From contig MNCI01010845.1 of assembly GCA_015680685.1 (NCBI GenBank), forward strand, positions 942 through 64,941: 64,000 bases of DNA, written 5' to 3'. The translations under genes were made by a program, and so were the position numbers. This document shows positions 12,236 to 22,910 of the stretch, piece by piece. The first letter of the stretch is position 1; each line of letters starts with the position of its first letter. The notes under the pieces were generated by a model. That model saw only the letters and a list, made by a program, of their open reading frames with translations. It was not told the DNA's origin and made no database searches. The stretch is from Gnetum montanum (lineage: Eukaryota; Streptophyta; Gnetopsida; Gnetales; Gnetaceae).

Positions 12236-13020
12236 TATCTACCATAGAAGCACTGAAAGGCATCCCAGTGGAAATACAGTACAATCTTTTTCCCAAAAGA
12301 TAATCCAAATCCTAATTCCAATGCTATCAATGATACATGCTCTTACAACCAATACCACCAACCCTTTTTACTTTTTCTTTTATCTACTGTTGTTGGTGCT
12401 TCATTAGTCGACAATTTTGGGTCTTGGCATGGATTCACTACAAATGAACTTTCATTAAATGCTATGAAATGTATAGAAGCGGGAAGTTCACGACATAAAA
12501 GGTTGTTTGATACATTGAAAGCACCTAGAAAGTTGAGGGAGTTTAATTCCTATTGAATGATGCCAGATAATCTATTAGAATTCAGGTTGATTTGTTCCAA
12601 ACTTGTTAAATTGGATAGGCTTTCGAGAATATGACTAGTCAACATGTTGTGAGACAAGTTGCGTAGCCTTAATTTGCCTAGGCCTCCAACAACGCTATTT
12701 GGAATTGAACCCATGAGATTATTGCAGGAGAGATCAAGTACATTGTTGTAAGATACCATTTGCTTGTTTAATACTTTGAGCCCTTTTTGGATTAAAATCA
12801 TCTTCAAAGTAGTAGGAAGAGCCATATTATTTATGTTTATAAGTTTTGGCCCTTGGATGTAAATCATCTTCATAGGAAGAGCCATATTATTTATGTTGAA
12901 CAATTTCAGCCCTCTTTGGATGAGAATCATGTCCAAATACATGTTCACAGCCAATCTACTAAGGTAGAGGTGGGACATGAAATCCCAGTTCCTCACATGT
13001 TGAAATCCCTTGAGCAATTA
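12236..13020 (-). pseudogene. Truncated 3' copy of an LRR receptor-like protein gene
   Basis: This duplicates the last quarter of the gene at 14210-18058. It starts abruptly at LLKGFQHV, then carries the variable island with repeated NNMALP segments, the last LRRs (YNNVLDLSCNNLMGSIP, LSHNMLTSHI), the C-terminal cap, the transmembrane segment and the tail ending FYGRYLI. Compared with the larger gene, CAG has become TAG after GIIQ (stop at 12550). About 30 nt covering the capping cysteines (CLCGY) are deleted, and another stop follows WWYWL. It has no promoter or N-terminus. It arose by the tandem duplication that also copied LINE sequence. Confidence 0.9.
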
Positions 13021-13044
13021 TAGCTGAGTTGGAATGCTATTAGG

Positions 13045-15065
13045 GAATATCAAACAAAAATAGAAAAAACCCTCTAGGAAAGATTTTGAACATGCATGAA
13101 GTTTATTTTCCTAGAAGTCCATTGCATAGAGATTTGGTTATTAAGAACCATTGGAGGAGGTATGTAGCCAATAACATAATTTATCAAGGAAGTCTTAGCA
13201 AAATCCTTAATTGAACCATAATTCTAGAGAGAAATCAAAAATTGCAATTTCTTGATACTAAGGCTTTCAGCATTTTCACCAATCAAAGCAATGGCATTTT
13301 CCTTACTAGAAATATGAAGAACATGAAATTTATCTTGCAACTGCATGTGTAGAATCCACCAAAATAGCATTTGCATTCTTCATTATTGTCTATTTTTTTA
13401 AAACCTTCTTTTATCTAGCACATCACCCGATACAAGCCCAAAAGAAGAGGGGCTTGGCAAGCAAGCCTGCAAGCAAGGAGATGAAGGTTGTACTACTTGA
13501 AAAAGTCCTCATGGTACTCCACCTAATTTAGGTCCTCACCTAAATATTTCTTAACATACTTTCAATAATTGTAGTGGCTTCATTTCATTTTTATTGGATC
13601 TTTAATCTACTATAGTTTTTGAGAGATTTTGTAGATTCATTAAATGAAATTAAAATACCATTTAAATAATGTGGATTGAATGGTTTGGGTTTGGTTTTAT
13701 TAAGCAAGCTATAAATATAGTTTACATCAAGTTGTTAACAAGGAATTTGGCTGTTATTTTAATAGATACTATAATATTTTAAACTGTAGAGAAAAATGAA
13801 TAATAATATCTACTAATTTATGTATTGTAATTATTATTGCAACTTAATTAGCAATATCATGATTTTATTAATGTAAAGAGATTAAGGTTACTTGATGTCA
13901 TTTTCTTTATTTTCATTTCCCATTTTTGGGATATAATCCAAAAAAGCTAAATAAACATAATAATGTTTTATTTTGAATTTTACTATTTACATCATATTCC
14001 CATCTAATATTAAAAGGTATTGGCTACTGGCTTGAAAGTGGAGTATTATTGCATCCAAATATTAAATGAACAATCTACAAGAAAATACACTATAAAGGTT
14101 ATGACTAAGGTGAATGATTTTCCAAAACTATTTAGCCCATATATACAAGGGTGTTGATATACTTATTTTTAAATAATAGAGTAGAATAAGACCCATTTAG
14201 GAAGAACAACTAGATAAGGTATCTACCATAGAAGCGCTGAAAAGCGTCCCAATGGAAATACAGTACAATTGTTCCCCCAAAAGATAATCCAAATCCTAAT
14301 CCCAATGCTATCAGGGACACATGCTCGTACAACCAATCCCACCAACCGTTCTTACGTTTGCTTTTATCTGCCGTTGTTGGTGCTGCATTAGTCGGCAATT
14401 TTGGCTCTTGGCATTGATGATTTTTGGAATATCCGCATAGGCATGGATTCCCTGCAAATGAACTCTCATCAAATGTTGTGAACTGTGTAGAAGTGGGAAC
14501 ACCACCACATAAAAGGTTGTTTGACACATTGAAAGCACCCAGAAAGTTGAGGGAGTTTAAATCCTGCGGAATGATGCCAGACAATTTATTAGAATTCAGG
14601 TCGATCTGTTCCAAACTTGTTAAATTGGATAGGCTTGCAGGAATATGGCCTGTCAACATGTTGTGAGACAGGTTGAGAAGCCTTAATTTGCCTAATCCTC
14701 CAATGCTTTCTGGAATCAAACCCGTGAGATTGTTGCAGGAGAGGTCAAGTACATTGTTGTAGGATACCATTTGCACCATTTGCTCGGTCAATAGTTCCAG
14801 CCCTTTCTGGATAAAACTCATCTTCAGAGTCGTAGGAAGAGACATATTATTTATGATCACCACTTCCAACCTTTAAATGAAAACCAGCTTCAGCCTTTGA
14901 CTGAAAACCAGCTTCAGAGTAGTAGAAAGAGGCATATTAGTTATGTTGAACGGTTCCAGCCCTTTTTGGATGAAAATCTCGAAATACAGGTTCACAGGCA
15001 ATTGGAGGAAGAGGTGGGATATGAAATCCCACTTCCAACACATGATGAAATCCCTTGAGCAATTG
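13045..15065. repeat. Tandem duplication, unit 2
   Basis: Second copy of the duplicated segment. LINE ORF1-derived sequence lies at 13050-13690 and AT-rich spacer at 13715-14209. The receptor-gene 3' end from 14210 is still joined to the rest of the gene. Unit 2 lacks the 11060-11640 interval of unit 1 and has its own small indels, so the duplication is not recent. Confidence 0.8.
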
Positions 15066-16813
15066 CAGCGGAGTTGGAATGCTACCATGAAATCGATTGT
15101 TGGATAAATCAAGAAACTGTAAGTTGGTTAAATTGACTATCCATGAAGGAATGGCTCCTTCCAACTGATTGTGGCCCAAATTCAATGCTTTGAGCTCTCT
15201 CATTTCCTTCACAGATTCTGGCAGTGAGCCACTCAAACTATTACGTCTGAAATCCAACACTGTAAGGCTCGTGCATTTGGCCAATGGCTCAGAGAGAGAC
15301 CCAGAAAAACCATTTGAAAAGGCAGATAGCACTTTCAAGGATGATGGAAGTGCTGCTTGAATTTCTCCGCTGAAGTTGTTGCGGTAAATCAACAAGGAGC
15401 AGAGGTTACTGCAGTTTTTGAGAGTAGGGGGCAAATTTCCAACAAGCCTGTTTCCAGAAATATCTAGATAGTGAAGCCAACTAAGGGCACCAATAGACCC
15501 TGGGATGCAACCCCTCAAATTATTGTTGGGTAATATAATAAAAACTAGAGATTTCATGTTGCCAATGCAATCTGGAATATGGCCTCTCAAGTTTGCGCTC
15601 ACGTTCAATATCATCATGCCCGTTAAATTGCACATCTCCTCTGACAACATTCCAGAAAGATTGTTTCCTGATATCTCCAACTTATGGAGGGAAGTTAAAT
15701 TCCAAATAGACGTTAATTCCCCGCTTAAACCATTTCCCACAAGACCCAAAATCCTTAGCTGCTGCAGCTGATAAACACAATCCAGAATATGACCTTGTAA
15801 TATGCCTGCCACGTACAGATGATTTAAAGATTTCAAAGAACAGAGCTCCTCCGGCAACGGCCCCCTGAGATTCCCTCCTCTTAGGGTTAGGGATGTCATG
15901 TTTTTGAGTTTGCCAAGCTCTGCGGGAATGTATCCTGTGAGCAGGCCTCCTGCTATATACATGAAGCCTAACCGTGACAAATTTCCGAGCTACTTTGGTA
16001 AATTGCCTGACAAGGATTGTGAGTGCACACGTAAGCCACCAAGCATATGTAGCTTACCAAACTCTGAAGGAATAGAACCATTAATTTTGTCGGATTTCAA
16101 CGATAAAAACACGAGCTTGGTCAAGTTCCCCCAGTGACATGGTATGCCACCTTCGAGACCACCTGCTTCCCCGAACTTGTTGCCCAATGATAACTTTGAA
16201 AGCGTTGAGCGAGCTGACAGGGACGCTGGTAAGATGCCTTCCATCGAATTGGACCATAACTCCAGCTTCTCAAGTGAAGAACAGTTGGATATATATGAGG
16301 GAATCTGGCCCTGCAGTTCATTAAAACTGAAATCCAGTTCTTGAAGATGTTTCAGCAGGCATATATGTTGAGGGAAGGAACCCGAAAAAGCATTTACAGA
16401 CAATCTCAATTTTTGAAGAGAAGAACAGTTGGATAAACATGAAGGGATCTGGCCCTGCATATTATTAAAACTGAAGTCCAGTTCTTGCACATGTTTCAGC
16501 TGGCAAATATGTTGGGGGATGGAACCTGAAAGAGCATTTTTAAACAATGTCAATTGTTGAAGAGAAGAACAGTTAGATAAACATGACGGGATCTGGCCTT
16601 GCATATTATTAAAACTGAAGTCCAGTTCTTTGAGATGTTTCAGCTGGCAAGATATGTTGAGGGATGGAACCGAAAAAGCATTTTTAGACAATATCAAACT
16701 TCGAAGAAAAGAACAATTGGTTAATGCATTGGGGATGTTGCCATGGAAGTTGTTATACCTTAGATCCAAGGAATTTAGCAGCTTAATCCAACCCAGCTTT
16801 GAAGGGATGTTAC

Positions 16814-17655
16814 CTAAAAATTCATGTACGATATTATATCAACAGGTCCACATGAGATAATTATTGATACCTAAATTTTGAACATTTGTTTAGGGAGACT
16901 ACTGCCTAAGGTGCCTCCCATATAGGTAGGAAACTAGCATATTGCCTAAGGTACCTCCTATATAGGTAGGAATATTGCCTAAGGTGCCTCCCATATAGGT
17001 AGGAAACTGGCATAATCTTAACTGGAAAGGGCAATGTAGCGTTCAGAAAAGTAAATCAAACTCCAAAATTGAGAAAAAAATTTAAATCGAATAACTATCT
17101 TAAATTTTAAAACATGATGAGAAAACTCATTAAACAAACTAAATGTAAATGTTAAAACTCTATTAGAAATGTCTACTTAGAGACAAATCTAAAGGAGAAA
17201 CTTAAAATGACCTTTTAAGATTTAGACTTGGTAAGAAAGTAAACAATCCAATCTTAAAATAGGCCAAGTAATAGGAGCTTTAATTCAAAATGTCCTTTCA
17301 ACAAACTTTAAACAAGTAATGTGCTCTGTCATAGAGATATTAAAATGAAACAGTTGCAGAAAGCAAATGACTTAACTCTAAACAGAGCAATGACGCAATC
17401 TGAAAATACATGGCTGTAGTGTGACCTTGTCACTTTTGACAAGCAGTCACCTCTAATTGTAAGCACCTATGTATCATGTAATTTGTTTTTAAAGTAATGG
17501 ATTCAAATCATGAAACTATACCCTAGTAATTAGACTCAAGTTATGGCCCATGCCTAGCATGGGTGATGTTGGCATCAACAATAACAAAAAACAAAAACAA
17601 AAAACAAGTAAATAATTCATTATTGTCTGCTTTAAGGATTGGAAAACATCATTAC
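16814..17655 (-). other. Intron of the RLP gene carrying a solo LTR
   Basis: 842 nt with donor GTAATG and acceptor TTTTTAG. Removing the 719-bp LTR and one target-site copy leaves about 118 bp, the size of a small plant intron. Splicing restores the LRR register exactly (E-G|N-I-P). It is inferred from reading frame only; no transcript evidence is available. Confidence 0.75.
16862..17580. mobile_element. Solo LTR of the E family inside the RLP intron
   Basis: It begins TATTGATA...AAATTTTG and ends GATGTTGGCATCAACA, the same ends as the LTRs of element E (TGTTGATG...CATCAACA), but is only 719 bp. Flanks are ATAAT (16857-16861) and ATAAC (17581-17585), four of five bases equal, consistent with a 5-bp target-site duplication. 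Within it, 16904-17012 holds three tandem copies of GCCTAAGGTGCCTCCCATAT with the following TAGGTAGGAA. Confidence 0.85.
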
Positions 17656-18058
17656 CTTCAAATCGGTTTCCAGCCAAATTTAGATTCTGAAGATACCTTA
17701 GCATACCAATTTGCCGAGGGATGCAGCCTGACAATTGGTTACGAGACAAAGTCAGACTGATTAAAAACGTCAGATTGCAAATAGATGGAGAAATTTCCCC
17801 AACCAGATCTCCGAAATCTAAATTCAGGGATTCGATTCTTTGATGATCATAAGAGCATTGGATTCCATTCCAATTGAAGCATAGGTGATGACAGTTGCTA
17901 TAACTCCAGCTGCCAAGCATATTGGATGGATCATGTGTGATGCGTGCCTTGATATCCAGCAGAGCTTGAATCTCCATTTCAGATGGAAGAGAGTAACATG
18001 GCACTATCATCATAATCAGTGCATAAAGCAGAATACCTGCAAGCGAAGACAAGTCCAT
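17656..18058 (-). CDS. Exon 1 of the RLP gene (signal peptide, LRR cap)
   Basis: 403 nt, 134 codons plus one base. The frame is open and encodes the signal peptide, an LRR N-terminal cap and about three LRRs ending at NLAGNRFEG. The donor reads GAAG/GTAATG. Reading on past the donor gives non-LRR sequence and a stop at 17516, which supports a real intron. Confidence 0.85.
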
Positions 18059-18152
18059 GCTCACCAAACTTGGAGTTGCCTATTATGGAGATCAAGGAAA
18101 CTCCGATTAACACACAAATTTGTCAGATTTTATGGAACTGCACTGGGATGGA

Positions 18153-18198
18153 GGGATCATATATATAATGTAAAAGGGATCATATATATAATGTAAAA
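18153..18198 (-). promoter_or_regulatory. Duplicated TATA-like 23-bp repeat upstream of the RLP gene
   Basis: The 23-bp unit starting GGGATCATATATATAATG occurs at 18153 and exactly again at 18176. On the minus strand this gives two TATATATGATCC elements about 105-130 bp before the ATG, a plausible TATA region. The role is inferred from position and composition. Confidence 0.4.
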
Positions 18199-19383
18199 TC
18201 TATAATGATTGTGTTAATCACTGGAATAAAATGAAACTTTGAAGATGTAGTTTGAACGAACTTTTTCCTTATCTCGCGAGAACCCAGTGGGCACGTTCAT
18301 TACCGTGTCCCGTGAGTTAACGCAACATTTATAGTCTCTGAATATGACAACATAATAATAATAGGACAAGCCCACCGAAATTGTGGGACGTTTATGTTGT
18401 TCCGACTTTTCCTCTCATCAATCATTGACTGCCGTGTTGCAAATATTATCACTGTATACACGTAAAGACTGGAATTTATGGTTTACAATTTTGTCTTGTT
18501 TTTCCTTTCCAGGCTGATGGCCCCATTCCGGTGGGCTGCTGTTGTCATATTAAATTATTACATTATTGGTCTGACCATTGACGCAAGCACATTTGCTGAA
18601 GATTCCAACAGAGCAACATTGGAGAAAATTGAAGAAGAAAAATCTTTTTAATTTAGTGATCCTACGGTAACAGTAAATGACGATGTTCTGAATATCAGCT
18701 ATAATCCTTGCTGAAAATCTGATTTGTTTTGATGTGCAAACTATAAATAAACCTCTCATTCACGGTGAGTGAGTCTATTTCCTTTGTTTTCTTTTATTTC
18801 TTGTGGATTTGCCTCTGTTTCTGAATTTCTTTAGATTCCTGCCGTGCGTAATTTTTCAGCTTTTCAAACTTGCTTTCAATTCCTATCCGTCACTAAGCCC
18901 TTGAGACAAAAGTTCTGTATTAGAACACTTGTGTGGCCACAAGCATCACTATCGGCCCACAGGCCCACAACCCCGTTCTTGACTGTGTCGTATTGTCATA
19001 AATGTGTGGACTCCATTAAAGTTATCTTTTTTAACCGTTTATCCATTATTTTTCCATTTCCCAATGACCACCATCCACGGCATGGACTACACATCAAAAC
19101 TTAGTGGCATACTTTGGTCATTGATATTGATAAGTGTAGATTATACCTCTGATCTTGTATGCCTTCGCTGTGTCATTTGTATTTCTATTCTGTGAATAAT
19201 AAGAAAATCAATAAGACTGCTTATGCTGAGTTGTTTTCGTGTTTCTAGAAGTAAAATGTGAAAGAAATCCACTCTTTTAAAGTTGAGAAATGAAATCAAT
19301 AGATGCGGCATCAAGACCAAAAAGTTCATGTAATGTAACTAAACACACCCTTGGACTTTTCTTCCTTTCATCATTGAATAACA
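18199..19383. other. 5' flank of the RLP gene, no further gene
   Basis: No coding region is convincing here. Frames such as 18844-19104 match nothing I know. The stretch just left of the copia LTR (19325-19375, containing CCTTGGACTTTTCTT) recurs beyond the right LTR at about 25785-25830. That may reflect an older local repeat. Confidence 0.4.
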
Positions 19384-19787
19384 TGTAAGGTGCATTTACG
19401 CGTTGACATGGCCTCCATATCCATTGCCACTTACATTGGCATAGCGTTTTTGCATTGGCATTGCGGTGGCGTCCACATCTTGATAGGGTTTTGCGTCTCT
19501 TATTTTTCAAATTTTCTCTCATAGTAACTGATTCTGTGGCCTATAAATTTGTTCTTGATGGAAGAACAAAGGCACCACAAAGCACAGCTGGATTGTAGTT
19601 TAGGTCCTTTTTATAGACACTTGGATGTGACATACACCATCATTGCAAAGTGCCATGTGAAAGAAAAATCGAAACAAGATTTGTTGAAGGCATTAATGGC
19701 TAAAGGTCAGTTCCATTTTGCTTCCACATTTTGTACTTTAATTACTTGTGCAATTTAGTTTTTTCTTTTTACAATTATTTTCTTGCA
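19384..19787 (+). repeat. 5' LTR of the copia element
   Basis: Starts TGTAAGGTGC and ends TTCTTGCA, two bases before the PBS. It aligns throughout with the 3' LTR, sharing for example GGCCTCCATATCCATTG and CTCTTATTTTTCAAATTTTC. A CCTATAAATT box at about 19540 is a candidate TATA element. Confidence 0.9.
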
Positions 19788-19789
19788 TT

Positions 19790-19802
19790 TGGTATCAGAG
19801 CG
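19790..19802 (+). other. Primer-binding site, initiator tRNA-Met
   Basis: TGGTATCAGAGCG lies two bases after the 5' LTR end. It is the standard copia PBS complementary to the 3' end of initiator tRNA-Met. Confidence 0.92.
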
Positions 19803-20956
19803 TTAGATCTTTGTCTTGATGCGTTTTGATGATGGTGCAATTGTCTTTATCGACTCTCGACTGAATTTAGATTGAGTTTGAATTAAATTGAATTTTGGTT
19901 TTGTCATCCACTTCACTAGCACCTAGGATATTTAAGTCTATATTATGTTATGTTGCTAGTGAATGTTGTTGCTTCACTAGCACGCAAACTACAAAAATAG
20001 TAGACTTTGAACTTTACTACCATAGGTTTGAGGCAAAAAAGTTTTACATTGCTGCTGGTCACATTCTGACTTAGAATTCAAAGGTAAAACATTAGCATAT
20101 AAAATATTACAAAACACACACCACTATTCTAATCATGGAAATCCTCCATTTGAAGATAAGAGTTAACGACTCTGTAAGAGACTCAACTAAGTGTCAAATT
20201 GTACTATTTCCATTGATCAAAGATGGGTCAAAGTTGAACTTTATCTATGGCTTTTTCCATGGTTGACAAGGCTTTGCTTGCAAATCCATTTAAATGTTTC
20301 TTTTCTTAAAAAAAAAAAAAAAAACTAGATTGACTTGGTGTTTCCTTTTTCCACCCATCACAGTCCAAAGGTATCATGGCTATAAAGTATTAGAAGTCAA
20401 AGGATAACTTTACTTATGTCCTAAGCAAGTTGGTTATATGCATTTTTTGATAAAATTATGTTTATACCATGTTAAATTTGGTAATTCATCAATATTATTC
20501 ATATTTTGTATATGTATGCATCATTATAACTAGTGATCTAATATAATTTTGTGTAATTAGAGAGTAACCACAGCATCTTTAATTATGCAAAATTATGTAC
20601 TAAGAGCTTTTGGATCACATATGGTAGACAACATTAAAAATTGTGATTAATCATATGTAATATGATCAATTTTATCCCACAGAAATTTTTATTGTATTTA
20701 ATATGATTAATTAGGATGATAAGTTAAATTATTTTTCTTAATTTTCCCATAGGGATTAAGAAAAGGAATATAATTTAATAGTTTCATTGTAAGGATATAT
20801 GAATATGTTTGAATTAAAATTTAGCCCATAGGCAATTTTATATCATTTGATTCATATTTTTCATGTTTTACATTGGTAAACATGTATTATGGTATTTTTA
20901 ACCTCAAATTTAGTGACATAAGCATGTTGATTATGCAATTGTACAACTTGTAAGCT
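19803..20956 (+). other. Copia leader region, non-coding
   Basis: About 1.15 kb of AT-rich sequence between PBS and gag, with an A-run near 20309-20326 and no open frame of note. It is long for a copia leader, so small insertions may be included. Confidence 0.5.
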
Positions 20957-21830
20957 ACTTTGATTTTAAATGTGAAATTCCTAAATTAAAGGGTGATAAT
21001 TATAAGGTGTGGAAGGAGAGAATTCTTCTTCATTTGGGCTAGATGGACATTGATTATGCTATCTGTAAGGATGAACCACTTGCCATTATAGCAATCAACC
21101 ATCCAGATGATATTGGTAATTATGAAAAATGGGAGTGGTCTAATCGCCTTTGTGTCATGTTCATAGAAACCAAGATCTCGACTAGTATGCATGGTTCACT
21201 AGAACAATATGACAATGTGCACACTTTGTTAAGGACCATTGATGAACAATTTGAGTCAATAGACAAGGTGTTGGCCAACACCTTAATAATGAAGTTCTCA
21301 TCCAAGAAGCTCATTGAAACTCGTGGTATGCATGTGCACATCATGCAAATGAGGGATATAGTGACTTAACTCAAAACACTTGAAGTTGAGATGTCAGAAT
21401 CTTTCCTTGTGCACTACATCTTAAACACACTCCCACCACACTACGGACCCTTTAAGATTTCTTATAACACACATAAAGACAAATGGTTAATCAATGAACT
21501 AATGACCATGTGTGTGCAAGAAGAGGTGAGACTTGCTATGGAAGCAAATGTGCATCTGGCTACACAACAAAAGAATAAAGAACAAGCCAAAGGCAAAAGG
21601 AAGGTCAACTTGCCTACACAAGCTAATATTAAGAAGGAATCCAAATGTTTTTTCTACAAGAAAAAGGGCACATAAAAAAGGATTGTTCTAAATATCAAAA
21701 ATGGCTTAAAAAGAAAGGTATTAGACTCTCACTTGTTTATTTTGAATCTAATATGATTGATGTTGGTCATGACACATGGTGGATTGATTCTGGTTCTACA
21801 ATCCATGTTACCAATTCCTTGTAGAGGGTG
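20957..21830 (+). pseudogene. copia gag and protease
   Basis: The gag begins near LKGDNYKVWKERILLHLG, a typical copia gag entry, followed by a stop. It continues through 21043-21369 and 21391-21675. The zinc knuckle reads CFFYKKKG, then after a one-base shift HIKKDC, so the second Cys of the CCHC is Tyr and the knuckle spans a frameshift. The protease active site DTWWIDSGSTIHVTNS at about 21770-21825 is intact in sequence but ends at a stop. Confidence 0.85.
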
Positions 21831-22910
21831 AAAAACCTAAGAAAGCTAGTGGGAAGTGAGTCATGCATCTATTCAGGCAATAAGATGCACTCACATGTGG
21901 AGGCAATCAAAACATGCAAACTAGTTTTAAGTAGTGGTTTTGTTTTAGAGTTGGAAAAGACATTTTATATTCCTAGTTTTTCAAGGAACTTAATTTCTAT
22001 TTCAAGGCTTGTATCATTGGGATTTTCCTTTAATTTTTCATACACTATATTTAGTTTATATTATAGATCTAAACTTATTGGAAATGGTACATTGATAGAT
22101 GATCTTTTCAAAATTAATTTACAAAATGAAACTTCTTATACTTCTATGCATGTTCATGTTGGCATTAAGAGATGTGTTATGAATGATGAATCATCTATGT
22201 TGTAGCATTGTAGATTAGGACATATCTCTATTGAGAGAATAAAGAGATTAGTAAATGATGGAGTACTTAGTACTCTAGATTTTACTGACTTTGACACTTG
22301 TGTGGATTGCATAAAGGGAAAGCAGACAAATATGTCAAAGAAAGGTGCCAAGAGGAGTTCAAACATATTAGAGATCATACATACAAATATTTGTAGTCTA
22401 GATATGGAAGCATATGGTCAAAAGTATTTCATTACCTTTATTGATGATTATTCATGATATATGTATCTCTACCTACGTCATAACAAGAGTGAAGCTTTAT
22501 ATTCCTTTAAGGTGCTTAAGGTTAAAATACAGAAACAATGTGCTATGAAAATAAAGATAGTGAGATTTGATAGAGGTGGTGAATACTATGTAGATATACT
22601 GATGATGGACAAGCAGTTGGTCCATTTTCTAAGTTTCTTCAAGAACATGGGATTGTTGCCTAGTACACTATGCTTAGTTCTCCAAACTAGAATGGTGTGG
22701 CAGAAAGAAGAAATCGAACATTATTGGACATGATGCAGAGTATGCTTAGTAGCTCTAAGCTTCCTAAGTCCTTGTGGATTGAAACTCTTAAGATGGCTAT
22801 AGATATATTAAACTGAGTTCCAACCAAGGTTTTCTCAAAGACATCATTTGAATTATGGAAAGGTTAGAAACCGAGTTTACGACATATCCACGTTTGGGGA
22901 TGCTTGTCTG
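21831..22910 (+). pseudogene. copia integrase region
   Basis: After the protease C-terminal part (21828-22205), the GAG-pre-integrase zinc-binding block reads WHCRLGHISIERIKRL with CVDCIKGK about 35 residues later. The catalytic core follows with FITFIDDYS (stop), then RFDRGGEYY with the second Asp. The core is frameshifted near 22600-22740. It acts in cDNA insertion in intact relatives; here it is dead. Confidence 0.85.

Larger units (their letters stand above)
10450..13020. repeat. Tandem duplication, unit 1 (LINE ORF1 piece plus receptor-gene 3' end)
   Basis: Sequence from about 10450 (for example TTTTGAACATGCATG) through the LINE fragment, the AT-rich spacer and the receptor-gene 3' end recurs in the same order at 13045-15065. 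Unit 1 ends inside the receptor coding sequence near 13020 and unit 2 starts immediately in LINE sequence. This is a head-to-tail segmental duplication with its junction at about 13020-13045. Confidence 0.8.
14210..18058 (-). pseudogene. LRR receptor-like protein (RLP) gene, one intron, three lesions
   Basis: A host gene for a plasma-membrane receptor without a kinase. Start: ATG at 18058-18056, then a signal peptide (MDLSSLAGILLYALIMMIVP). Next come an LRR N-terminal cap (residues about 25-70, with SYSNCHHLCFNWNGIQC), over twenty LRRs of the plant LxxLxLxxNxLxGxIP type, a variable island, the last LRRs, a Cys cap (NPCLCGY), a Lys/Arg stretch, a transmembrane helix (ALGLGFGLSFGGTIVLYF) and a 15-residue tail. 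Exon 1 ends at 17656 and exon 2 starts at 16813; both splice sites fit GT/AG and join ...NRFEG to NIPSKLG. The exons total 3007 nt, or 1002 codons plus one extra base. Lesions: TAG at 15992-15990 in a QLGN context, a one-base insertion near 15040, and TAA at 14875-14873. Such proteins work in immune or developmental peptide sensing; the ligand is unknown. One or two lesions could be sequencing errors. Confidence 0.88.

Noticed and set aside
15898-16344. Several plus-strand frames across the RLP gene
   Set aside because: They are shadows of LRR coding sequence on the minus strand.
16904-17012. Three short direct repeats considered as a CRISPR-like array
   Set aside because: Spacers are repeat-derived and of unequal length (periods 40 and 33), they lie inside an LTR, and the sequence is eukaryotic.
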